Positions 51,401 to 59,659 of a DNA stretch of 64,000 bases are shown here, piece by piece. The position numbers and the translations under genes are program-made. The notes under the pieces were generated by a model. It saw nothing but the letters and a program-made list of their open reading frames with translations, was not told the origin of the DNA and did not search any database. Numbering within the stretch: position 1 is the first letter of the stretch; each line of letters begins with the position of its first letter. Source of the stretch: an uncultured Eubacterium sp. (GTDB lineage: Bacteria > Bacillota_A > Clostridia > Lachnospirales > Lachnospiraceae); contig CAJUSH010000005.1 of the NCBI GenBank assembly GCA_910589045.1, forward strand, positions 33,331 to 97,330. The letters run 5' to 3'.

Positions 51401-53006
51401 TCTCCCGGATGGAATCAATGGGCGGGTTCGTCACCTGCGCAAAGAGCTGCTTAAAATAGTTGAACAGCGGCTGATACTTTTCATCCAGCACAGCCAGCGG
51501 GATATCCATGCCCATGGCGCTGGTGGACTCCCCGCCATTTAAGGCCATCGGCAGAATCACCTCCTTGAGTGATTCGTATGAATAGCCAAATGCCTTCATC
51601 ATGCGCTGGCGCTCCTCGTAGCTGTACTCCGGCACGCGCTTGTTCGGAATGCGAAGCTCCTTTAGCGAAACAAGATTGCGGTCAAGCCACTCGCCGTAGG
51701 GCTGCCGGCCTGCATAATAATTTTTCAGCTCCTCATCATCAATGATGCGCCCCTCCACGGTATCGACCAGAAGCATTTTTCCGGGACGCAGGCGGTCCTT
51801 TTTGACGATGTGCGCGGGGTCGATGTCCAAAACCCCAACCTCGGAGGAGAGAATGAGCTGGCCGTTATCCAGCACGTAATAGCGCGACGGGCGCAGGCCG
51901 TTTCGATCCAACACCGCACCCATCACATCCCCGTCCGAAAACAGGATGGAGGCGGGGCCGTCCCACGGCTCCATCATCGTCGCATAATACTGGTAAAAAT
52001 CCTTTTTCTTCTGGCTCATCAGGTGGTTGTTCGCCCACGGCTCCGGAATCATAATCATGACCGCCAGCGGCAGCGGCATCCCGTTCATGACGAGAAATTC
52101 CAGCGTGTTGTCCGTCATCGCGGAATCTGAGCCCTCCGTGTTGATGACCGGAAGCACCTTTGTGAGCGCATCGTGCAGCTTCCCGGAGCGCATCGTCTCC
52201 TCTCTGGCAAGCATCTTGTCCGCATTGCCCCGGATGGTGTTGATCTCCCCGTTGTGCACGATCAGACGGTTCGGATGCGCCCGCTCCCAGCTGGGGTTTG
52301 TGTTTGTGCTGAAGCGCGAGTGCACGGTAGCAATCGCCGACTCATAATCCGGATCCTGCAGGTCGTCAAAAAACAGCCGAAGCTGATCCACCAGAAACAT
52401 ACCCTTGTAGACGATCGTGCGGCTCGAGAGCGACGCGACGTAGGTCACCTCGTTGCTCTGTTCAAACACCCGGCGCACGATGTAGAGCATCCGGTCAAAA
52501 TCCAGTCCCTTTGCCACATGCTCCGGGCGCTTGATAAACGCCTGCATAATACAGGGCATGCAGTCCCTCGCCTTCTGCCCGAGCACGCTCCGCTGGGTGG
52601 GAACCTCGCGCCAGCCTAACAGCGCCAGCCCTTCCTTTTCCACGATGACCTCGAACATCTTCTTCGCCTGGTTGCGCCGCAGCTCATCCTGCGGGAAGAA
52701 AAACATGCCCACGCCAAAATCCCGCTCCCCGCCAAGCGCAAAGCCAAGCGGCCTGACCGCCTTGGAGAAAAATTTATGCGACACCTGCAGGAGAATACCG
52801 ACGCCGTCCCCGGTCTTTCCCTCCGCGTCCTTTCCTGCCCGGTGCTTCAAGTTTTCCACAATCTTTAGCGCCTGCTCCACGGTCGAGTGGCTCTTTCGTC
52901 CTCTGACGTCCACCACCGCGCCGATTCCGCAATTATCGTGCTCAAACGCCGGGTCGTAAAGTCCCTGCGCCTGCGTCCTGCCCTCGTCTGTTACATGCTC
53001 TCTCAT
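48450..53006 (-). CDS. gltB: Glutamate synthase large subunit (GOGAT)
   Basis: A 1518-residue glutamine amidotransferase/synthase. A short propeptide (25 residues) precedes Cys26 (FEHDNCGIGAVV), which becomes the N-terminal nucleophile. The central domain, FMN-binding synthase domain (residues about 850-1200, with MSYGSISQEAHE and GGTGAAPRSS), the 3Fe-4S cysteines in CIMMRVCNLDTCPAGVATQ and the C-terminal beta-helix with repeated G-x-x-x-x-G (about 1260-1450) are all present. It makes two glutamates from glutamine and 2-oxoglutarate. Start codon ATG is preceded by AAAGGGG. Confidence 0.98.
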   Translation of the reverse strand: MREHVTDEGRTQAQGLYDPAFEHDNCGIGAVVDVRGRKSHSTVEQALKIVENLKHRAGKDAEGKTGDGVGILLQVSHKFFSKAVRPLGFALGGERDFGVGMFFFPQDELRRNQAKKMFEVIVEKEGLALLGWREVPTQRSVLGQKARDCMPCIMQAFIKRPEHVAKGLDFDRMLYIVRRVFEQSNEVTYVASLSSRTIVYKGMFLVDQLRLFFDDLQDPDYESAIATVHSRFSTNTNPSWERAHPNRLIVHNGEINTIRGNADKMLAREETMRSGKLHDALTKVLPVINTEGSDSAMTDNTLEFLVMNGMPLPLAVMIMIPEPWANNHLMSQKKKDFYQYYATMMEPWDGPASILFSDGDVMGAVLDRNGLRPSRYYVLDNGQLILSSEVGVLDIDPAHIVKKDRLRPGKMLLVDTVEGRIIDDEELKNYYAGRQPYGEWLDRNLVSLKELRIPNKRVPEYSYEERQRMMKAFGYSYESLKEVILPMALNGGESTSAMGMDIPLAVLDEKYQPLFNYFKQLFAQVTNPPIDSIREKIVTSTTIYIGEDGNLLLEKPENCHVIKVNNPILTNTDLMKIKAMDKEGFFVSEIPITYYKNTSLEKAIDRLFVEADRAYRDGANILILSDRGVDENHVAIPSLLAVAALHEHLVVTKKRTALAIILESGEPHEVHHFATLLGYGACAVNPYLAQDTVKQLVDEHLLDKDYYAAIEDYNQAIIGGIVKIAAKMGISTIQSYQGAKIFEAIGIDRAVIDKYFTNTVSRIGGITLKDIEEQVNFLHSEAYDPLGLENDLTLDSVGRHCMRSGAEEHLYNPLTIHLLQESTKRGDYAMFQEYEKAVNDMENRNYIRGMLDFSYPKKGVPIEEVESVDSIVTRFKTGAMSYGSISQEAHETLAIAMNQIHGKSNTGEGGESLERLVVGTDGKNRCSAIKQVASGRFGVTSTYLVSAKEIQIKMAQGAKPGEGGHLPGAKVYPWIAKTRHSTPGVSLISPPPHHDIYSIEDLEQLIYDLKNANRRARISVKLVSEAGVGTVAAGVAKAGAQVILISGYDGGTGAAPRSSIHNAGLPWELGLAETHQTLILNGLREKVRVETDGKLMTGRDVAVAAALGAEEFGFATAPLVTMGCIMMRVCNLDTCPAGVATQNPELRRRFAGKPEYVVNFMRFIAQDLREHMARLGVRTVDELVGRSDLLRVRGDLNEKQKKVDLSHLLYNPYVGTKEKFTFNPKKVYDFELERTKDETVLLRQLSGALAEGKKRMIELEVTNTDRSLGTIFGSEITEKCGSALKDDTFVVKCRGAGGQSFGAFIPKGLTLELVGDSNDYFGKGLSGGRLIVYPPAGVTYKKDENIIIGNVALYGATSGKAFINGVAGERFCVRNSGAVAVVEGVGDHGCEYMTGGRVVVLGKTGKNFAAGMSGGIAYVLDEDNDLYTRINKEMVFTGELTNKYDVLELKELIGEHVTCTNSEKGKEILDHFADYLPKFKKIVPYDYNRMMMAIVQMEEKGLSSEQAQIEAFYATAKK

Positions 53007-53528
53007 ATGCCATTCCCCTTTCCAGGTTTAAATTTCTTCCATCCGGTCCCCACGGCTTTACATGGTATACGGGCTGCCGCCTCCCATTCACCGGTTGAAC
53101 GATATCTGAACTGTAATAAATATACTGCAAAAAAAAGCTTCCGTCCATCCTGCGTTTCGCCAAAATTGTCTGATTGTTTCTAAATTTCGTATATTTTCTA
53201 TTATTGTCTGACTTCTAATAGAATTGTCGCTCTCATATTGAGTTATACGCACAATTCAAAGCCCGAACACCGGAAAAAACCGAAGAAAATTAAGTGCGGC
53301 CAACTACCGATTGCCGGATAGTCATTCGTCATGCTTCCATAGACACGGCACCGCAGGGCGGCCTCTTTGCTGAATGCTGAAAAAAAGCATATTCTTCCCC
53401 ATGAATCACTTGTTTTTTGAAATATCACAAAATTATGACATTTCAGGGCAGTTTACATATTAGCTGTGACATTTCTGTGACCATTGCCCTTTATAATCAA
53501 GTCATCACAAGAAAGGATGGTGTTCTCT
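53007..53528. other. Divergent region between gltB and the ABC cassette
   Basis: No gene seen. Composition turns AT-rich from about 53100. CAGACAAT occurs twice on the minus strand (complement of about 53166-53173 and 53206-53213), upstream of gltB. On the plus strand, GTGACATTTCTGTGAC (53466-53481) precedes a TATAAT at 53492-53497 ahead of the ABC genes; spacing to a -35 box is not convincing. Confidence 0.5.
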
Positions 53529-54194
53529 ATGAGCATTTTAGAAGCAAAGGACCTGAAAAAATACTATGGCGCCGGGCCGAATATCACAAAAGCTCTGGAT
53601 GGTGTATCTCTCACTGTCGAACCGGGAGAATTTGTTGCCATTGTTGGCACTTCCGGCAGCGGAAAATCCACATTGCTCAATATGATGGGCGGCCTGGATA
53701 TTCCCTCTTCCGGTAATGTAAAGGTCAAGGGAAAGGATTTGTCAGCGCTGAACGATGAACAGCTTACCATTTTCCGCAGACGCAGTATCGGTTTTATTTT
53801 CCAGAACTATAACCTTGTCCCCGTTCTCAATGTATATGAAAACATTGTTTTACCCGTAGAATTGGATGGCGATACCGTAGATAAAAATTTCATGGATGAA
53901 GTTGTGCAAATGCTGGCACTCGGGGATAAGCTGCAAAATATGCCGAACAACTTATCCGGCGGTCAGCAACAGCGTGTAGCGATCGCCCGTGCCCTTGTAT
54001 CAAAGCCTGCCATCATATTAGCCGATGAACCAACGGGCAACCTCGACAGCAGAACAAGCAGCGATGTTTTGGGACTGCTGAAAGCAACGAGCCAGAAGTT
54101 TCATCAAACGATTGTAATGATTACCCACAATAGCGAAATCGCCCAGCTTGCAGACCGTATTGTCCGCATTGAGGATGGAAGAATTTCCGAATGA
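53529..54194 (+). CDS. ABC transporter ATP-binding protein (MacB/LolD type)
   Basis: A 221-residue ATPase from MSILEAKDLKKYYGAG. Walker A is GTSGSGKST, Q-loop FIFQNYNLVPVLN, signature LSGGQQQRVAIARAL, Walker B IILADEPTGNLDS and the H-loop ITHN. This is the MacB/LolD/FtsE class that drives FtsX-type permeases handling peptides or lipids, often giving resistance to antimicrobial peptides. The start has AAAGGA some 12 nt upstream, which is distant but the best available. The gene and its partner are visibly more AT-rich than their neighbours, a sign of horizontal acquisition. Its stop overlaps the permease start by 4 bp. Confidence 0.93.
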   Translation: MSILEAKDLKKYYGAGPNITKALDGVSLTVEPGEFVAIVGTSGSGKSTLLNMMGGLDIPSSGNVKVKGKDLSALNDEQLTIFRRRSIGFIFQNYNLVPVLNVYENIVLPVELDGDTVDKNFMDEVVQMLALGDKLQNMPNNLSGGQQQRVAIARALVSKPAIILADEPTGNLDSRTSSDVLGLLKATSQKFHQTIVMITHNSEIAQLADRIVRIEDGRISE

Positions 54195-56745
54195 AGGGAA
54201 CGAAAACTATGAATGACATTTTATTTGGCAATAACAACAGGGCTGTCATCAAAAAGCTGGCAAACCGCTGTTTCCAACGAAATAAATTAAGAAATGGAAT
54301 TGCAGTTTTCGCGATCTTCCTGACAGCACTTTTAATCTGTACCGTTTTTTCGATTGGCGGTAATTATGTCAATTCCTGGAAACTTCAGCAGGAGCAAACC
54401 AGGGGAACAAATGGTCATGCGGCACTAAATGCTCCATCAGCACAGCAATATGAATATTTATCAGTGTCAGAAGAAATAAAAGATATCGGCATGCGAGCCG
54501 ATGTGTTTTTACTGAGCTTTGTAAGGGCTGACTTTGATACAAACAATTCAAACCTTTCTATTGGCTTTAGATTTTACAATTCGTCTGAATGGGAAAAACA
54601 TCGTACTCCCGTCCTGGACAATATCAGCGGCAGCTACCCCGGCAGTGCGAATGAAATCATGGTTCCTCTTTGGGTTTTAGAAAAATGGAACATAACAAAG
54701 CCCTATATAGGAATGGAATTGCCCTTTACCTGCCGCACTGGTTCCATGCTTGAGTTACAGAAGACTTTTCGCTTGTCCGGCTGGTTTGACGAATATGATT
54801 ATATTGGAGATGGAAACATCGCCTACTTATTGGTATCAGAAGCGTTTTGCGACGAAGTGAATTTTGATATTTGGAACAACCCTCAAACAACGGCGGATAT
54901 GCGTTTTTCTGATACGCGAAATGTTCTCGAAGCTGTTTTGGCACTGGAAAATGGCATGAACCTTGAGCATGGTCAGGAACTTTCGGTTAATCCCGATTTG
55001 TCGGATGGCAGCTCTCATCTGCAGGCATTCGTTCTTTGCATCGCTCTTGGCTTTTGCATTGCGCTGTGTGGGTATCTTTTGATTTATAACATTTTTTATA
55101 TTTCAATATCAAATGATATTCAGTTTTACGGACAGCTGCGTACCCTTGGAACAACTTCTGCGCAGATCAGTAAAATCATCTCAAAACAAGCTATAAAACT
55201 TGCCTGCCTGGGAATTGCAGCCGGATTACTAGCAAGCTATATTTTGTCCCATTTCATCATCCCGGCGGCACTTCGTACCTTAACGGAAGCAGACAGTGGT
55301 ATTACAGTCGTCCATCAGCCTGCTATTTATCTCGGAGCAGCAGTTTTTTCACTGATAATGGTTTTTCTCTCTGTTCTAAAGCCTGCGCAAATTGCCAAAA
55401 AGGTTTCTCCGGTAACTGCCTTACATTATCAGAGTGAGACAGGCAAAGGCAAGTCACAGTTAAAAAGCAGACATTTTTCTGCGTGGCGAATGGCTCTGCG
55501 AAACATACAAAGAAGAAAAGCATTCTCACTGTTTTATCTATTTTTTTAGGAATTACCTCCTGTTTGACAGTGACACTTTTCATCCAAAGTATGCGTACCG
55601 ATAACTTTGTAGATTATGAGATGGAATATGATATTGAGCTTACAAATCAGACATTAACACTCGGATATAACGGGAAGCAAAGTCAGCCTTTTGACGAAAA
55701 ATTTATAAGTGAACTGACTTCTATTGATGGTGTCAGCAAAATCAGTTTCCAAAAAGAACAGACAATCATGCCGGAGTACTCCAGGGATGTGTTCTATCCA
55801 TATATTCAAGACAAATACCGGTCACAGGGAATGGAAGCTCCAGACACAAATTATTACGAACAATACCCAACCCGTTTCTATACCCAGCTGGTCTGTATTG
55901 GTGCTGACAGGCTAAAAGACTATATAACAGAAAAGGGACTGGACTATGAGGGATTTTGTCAAGGTAAATACGGTCTGATAGCCTGTGATAATCCAGATTT
56001 GTTTCCGGATAATATGACACTTCATTTTCAAGCCGGTCAGTTAAGCCAATATGAGGTTATTCCAAATGATCAATCAATGGAAATTCCGATTGGCGGTTTT
56101 CTTCCCGGCAGTTATTACGGCGGATTAAGCTCTGATGCGCCTTATGTCTTTGTCAGTGATGCCGGTATGGAAAAGCTTGCTCCCGAAGCATATATTTCTT
56201 CACTTGGAATTGATGTCGCTTCACCTGACGAAAATATGGTGCTTTCTGATATTCGTGAACTGTGCACTCCGTCGAGCGAAATCTCTATCATTTCAAAAGC
56301 TGAATTGATAGAGGGGCTGCATTCCGCCAAAATCACACTCTATACCTTAGGCGGTGGAATGGCTTTCGTTCTGGCTTTTATCGGCGTTCTTAATTTTGCA
56401 AACATTATGTTCACAAACATCGAAGCGCGAAAGTATGAGCTGTATGCTATGGAGCGTATCGGTATGACAAAAAAGCAATGTCGTCGGATGCTTCAAATGG
56501 AAGGACTTTGCTACGCCCTTATTTCACTTGCCCTATGCCTAACATGTGGAAATGCACTGCTGTTTCTTGTGTATCAAGCCTTTGCCGGAATGGTCGAATA
56601 TGCAGTTTTTAGTTACCCGGTTTGGATGCTGTTTATCATTATAGTTGTTCTGACTGCTTTTTGTTGGTTGGTTCCCTCACTATTTGTAAATCGTATGATG
56701 AAGAAATCATTGCATCCGCATTACTGCAAAGCGGATTCCTATTAG
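54191..56745 (+). pseudogene. FtsX-type ABC permease, disrupted by a single-base frameshift
   Basis: Two overlapping frames encode one permease: 54191-55549 (N-terminal part, ending WRMALRNIQRRK before diverging) and the frame from about 55516 to 56745 (KSILTVLSIFLGITSCLTVT onward). The break falls in the AAAA run at 55516-55519 of AGAAGAAAAGC; one additional A would restore a protein of about 850 residues. The first half has a membrane helix near residues 35-57, a long external region and FtsX helices (FVLCIALGFCIALCGYLLIY); the second half repeats this plan and ends with three helices, so a two-FtsX permease is intended. Translation may begin at 54191 or at ATG 54209, which has a better ribosome binding site. 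It may be a true pseudogene, a sequencing error or a recoded gene. Confidence 0.8.
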
Positions 56746-58055
56746 TTCGGGCGGCTGCCTGCCACCTTCCCAATCGCCTGCAGCAGGCTCCTGCTTTTGC
56801 TTGCAGTATCCATGGTCAGCTCCCAGATCATAATGCCGCCCAGGTTCTTTTTGGCATAGCGTGCCTTTTTCTTTATCGTGCCGACACCGTTGTAATACAC
56901 CTCCATGCCGTTGTAGCTCACATGGTCTTTTTTGTTTGCGCCGGGCACGGCCTTTAAGATCGTCCCATAATCCGCCCAGCCCGGCCGCGCGTAGAAGGGA
57001 ACGCCCAGCACTACCTTATGCGCGGGCAGCCCCCGCGTCTCTTTCCAGTATTTTGCACAATTCACGGCAAAACGGTAGGACGAATGACGTTCCCCGTCAC
57101 CGCCGTCATAAGCCATGACATTGATAAAATCCACCTCGTTTAAGACGGCATTCGTCTGCGCCGCGGCATCGTAATAAATGTTTCCGTCGGGCGTCGCCCC
57201 GCTTAACACCGCCGCTGTCAGAAGCAGGTTCTGCGCATGAAGCTTTTTAGACAAAAGCAGCATCGTCGCCTCATACCGTTTCGCGCTCCCGCCGTCTGCC
57301 CGCGGATGCTCCCAGTCCATGTCCACACCGTCAAAGCCGTATTTTTTGCACATTGCAACAATATTTTTCACCAAACGCTTCCGCTTTGCCCCGGTAGCGG
57401 CAGCCTCCATAAACACACCCTCCAGAGGTGTGCCGTTATAATCCCAGCCGCCCACCGATAAGAGCACCTTCGCCCCGTTTTTATGGGCAGAACGAATCAG
57501 GGCTCTTGCCGTTTTCGGATTTTCCAGAGCCCGCAGCGTCCCGTCCGCCTTTGGAACAGCAAAGGCATAGCAGACGTGAGTCACAATATTAAAATCTACA
57601 CTGGAGAGCTTGTCCGGCTTCCAGCTGGGAAAATAGCCCACCACCTTAAAATCCGTCAGATCGGTATCCTTTGGCACGGACGCATCCACCGGCACATTTT
57701 TCACACCCTCCGGCTGCTGCGCTCCCCCGTCAGGCTGCACTCCTGCTTCGTTCTCCGACACACCCAGTCTTTCCCACACGTCGCTCTTTCCCGGCTCCTC
57801 GCCCTGCGTCCACCACTTCGCACGATAAGCCTGACCCTGATAGCTCACGGTATCGCCCCCGGTATAGACCGCTGTGCGCTCCCACTTTTCATATGTCTGC
57901 GCGGCTCCCGGAAGAGCCGCCCGCTCCTGCACGTTTTCATCCGGCCCGCCAGCCTGCACTGCCATCCCGCTGCCAAACAGCCAGATCAGCAAAACAAAAA
58001 GGACACCAGCCGCAAAGCCTGCCAGCATACCGTACCATTGTTTTCTTCGCTCCAT
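56742..58055 (-). CDS. Membrane-anchored glycoside hydrolase family 18 protein
   Basis: About 437 residues from MERRKQWYGMLAGF. An N-terminal signal-anchor helix is followed by a carbohydrate-binding module (CBM5/12-like; YEKWERTAVYTGGDTVSYQG with the conserved aromatic WW/W pattern, about 60-105) and a GH18 barrel (about 135-435). The catalytic DxxDxDxE is complete in FDGVDMDWEHPRADGG; LLSVGGWDYN and VINVMAYDGGDGE-type segments are also present. It probably cleaves beta-1,4-linked N-acetylglucosamine polymers at the cell surface. An ATG at 58091, overlapping the CPBP gene, is an alternative start. The 3' end overlaps the permease gene end by 4 bp tail to tail. Confidence 0.88.
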   Translation of the reverse strand: MERRKQWYGMLAGFAAGVLFVLLIWLFGSGMAVQAGGPDENVQERAALPGAAQTYEKWERTAVYTGGDTVSYQGQAYRAKWWTQGEEPGKSDVWERLGVSENEAGVQPDGGAQQPEGVKNVPVDASVPKDTDLTDFKVVGYFPSWKPDKLSSVDFNIVTHVCYAFAVPKADGTLRALENPKTARALIRSAHKNGAKVLLSVGGWDYNGTPLEGVFMEAAATGAKRKRLVKNIVAMCKKYGFDGVDMDWEHPRADGGSAKRYEATMLLLSKKLHAQNLLLTAAVLSGATPDGNIYYDAAAQTNAVLNEVDFINVMAYDGGDGERHSSYRFAVNCAKYWKETRGLPAHKVVLGVPFYARPGWADYGTILKAVPGANKKDHVSYNGMEVYYNGVGTIKKKARYAKKNLGGIMIWELTMDTASKSRSLLQAIGKVAGSRPN

Positions 58056-58080
58056 CCCATTCCCTCCACAGCTCAAACGC

Positions 58081-58965
58081 CTAAGGGGCATCTTCGCGTC
58101 TCATGCGCCACACATACCAGAGTGTCAGACCCGCCGTGACGGCCAGAGCCGCCAGCGTGACGGCCCAGTAAACCCCGCTCCCCTTTTCCAGCCCCGAAAA
58201 AAGACCGAGCTCACTGCGCAGCACCGATAGCAGATTCGCCGCGATGTGCCCGCACACGGCAATGCCGACATTTCCGTAATACTCCATCAGAATGCCGAGC
58301 AAAATTCCAAGCCCGGAAGCGTAGAGCATCTGCACCAGGTTCATATGCATCACTCCAAAGAGCAGCGCGCTCCCCAAAACCGCGCCCCACCGCCCAATCC
58401 AGCTGCGAAGCCCGCAAAAAACAATCCTGCGGTACAAAAGCTCCTCCGCAATCGGGGTAAGGATACACAGCACCGCAATCTCCCATACCAGACGCGACGA
58501 ATAAAAAGACTGCTCCACAAACTGATAGCTGTCTGAACGCTCAATCAAATCCGTCAAAGCAATGAGGTTATTCAGAGCAAAGCTCCCGCAGCCCAGCAGA
58601 AGCGCCGCGATAAAAAAGCCGAAAAGCTGTCCGCCTGACACACCTGCTTCAGCATATGCCCCGCTCTCTTTGAGCTCACCTGCGGCACGAGTACCCGCGA
58701 TGCGTGTTTTTTCGCTCCCGTCTCCCGCAGAAGCAGAAACGCCGCGCCACATTTCACCCGACCGCCCATTTTTTAAAAAGCCGGCATACAGGACAAGCAG
58801 ACCCCCGAGGGTATCCACGCCCTGGCGCATGACCGCATCCTGGCTTGCCATAAATGGCAGCATCTGCTGTACAACATCCAAAAGCTGGCTCACCGCAAAA
58901 TATAGAAATACCGGATAAATCACTGACCACAGCCGCATGCCCCTCGTGTACTGTCTCACTGCCAT
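58081..58965 (-). CDS. CPBP-family intramembrane metalloprotease
   Basis: A 294-residue membrane protein with about seven helices. The CPBP/CAAX-protease motifs are present: EELLYRRIVFCGL (Glu-Glu and Arg), then FGVMHMNLVQMLY (His and Asn). Such proteins act on membrane substrates, sometimes in bacteriocin self-protection or prenyl-peptide processing; the actual substrate is unknown. Residues about 85-115 form a soluble loop (RGVSASAGDGSEKTRIAGTR). It overlaps or abuts the GH18 gene downstream and follows the HAD gene upstream with a 40-bp gap on the same strand. Confidence 0.88.
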   Translation of the reverse strand: MAVRQYTRGMRLWSVIYPVFLYFAVSQLLDVVQQMLPFMASQDAVMRQGVDTLGGLLVLYAGFLKNGRSGEMWRGVSASAGDGSEKTRIAGTRAAGELKESGAYAEAGVSGGQLFGFFIAALLLGCGSFALNNLIALTDLIERSDSYQFVEQSFYSSRLVWEIAVLCILTPIAEELLYRRIVFCGLRSWIGRWGAVLGSALLFGVMHMNLVQMLYASGLGILLGILMEYYGNVGIAVCGHIAANLLSVLRSELGLFSGLEKGSGVYWAVTLAALAVTAGLTLWYVWRMRREDAP

Positions 58966-59005
58966 TTAGTAAACCCTCCCTGCTGCCTGTCGCCGTCTAT
59001 GTACA

Positions 59006-59659
59006 TTAGCGCGAGGCATCCAGATATTCCTCCACCTCCGCCATCGTGTCAAACACCGCAACGGCTCCGGACTCCAAAAGCTCCTCTCTCGTGCCAAAGC
59101 CGAAGGTCACGCCCACACAGTCGATGCCCGCTGCCTTTGCGCCTAGCGCATCGTACTTTGTATCACCGATCAGCACAGCGTCCTTTAAATCCGTCACACC
59201 CATCCGCCGAAATGCCTCCTGCAAAACAAGCACCTTTTCCCTGCGCTCCGGCCCGCGTGTGGCACCGACAATATAGTCAAAATAATCTGCCACGCCGAGA
59301 TTTTTCAAAATGCCCTCGCAGTTGTGCTCCGGCTTTGAGGATGCAAGGGCAATGGTGTGCCCTTTCTCCCGCAGATGCTGCAAAATCTCCCGCACGCCCG
59401 GATAAAGCGCGCACTCATTCATGCCGGTTGCGTCATAGTACTCCCGGTATTTGTCAATGATCGGCTCGATATGCTCCTTTGGAATCCGGTACTTTGCGTC
59501 AAACATGAGCGCAAGCGGCGGCCCGATAAAGCAGCGCAGCGACTCCAGATCCGGCTCCTCGATTCCCATATATTCGCGGAGTGCATACTGCACGCCCTTC
59601 GTGATTCCCTCCTGGGAATTAACCAGTGTCCCGTCTAAATCAAACAATACCTTTTTCAT
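59006..59659 (-). CDS. HAD-family phosphatase (phosphoglycolate phosphatase-like)
   Basis: A 217-residue HAD phosphatase: FDLDGTLVNSQEGITKGVQY at the start, a C1-type helical cap (about 15-85), ALASSKPEHNCEGILKNLGV with the Thr/Ser and Lys motifs, and the metal motif LIGDTKYDALGAKAAGIDCV. The cap and IGPPLALMF segment fit the Gph/PpaX-like group. Substrate uncertain. Its ATG overlaps the parC stop by one base (TGATG), implying translational coupling with topoisomerase IV. Confidence 0.92.
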   Translation of the reverse strand: MKKVLFDLDGTLVNSQEGITKGVQYALREYMGIEEPDLESLRCFIGPPLALMFDAKYRIPKEHIEPIIDKYREYYDATGMNECALYPGVREILQHLREKGHTIALASSKPEHNCEGILKNLGVADYFDYIVGATRGPERREKVLVLQEAFRRMGVTDLKDAVLIGDTKYDALGAKAAGIDCVGVTFGFGTREELLESGAVAVFDTMAEVEEYLDASR

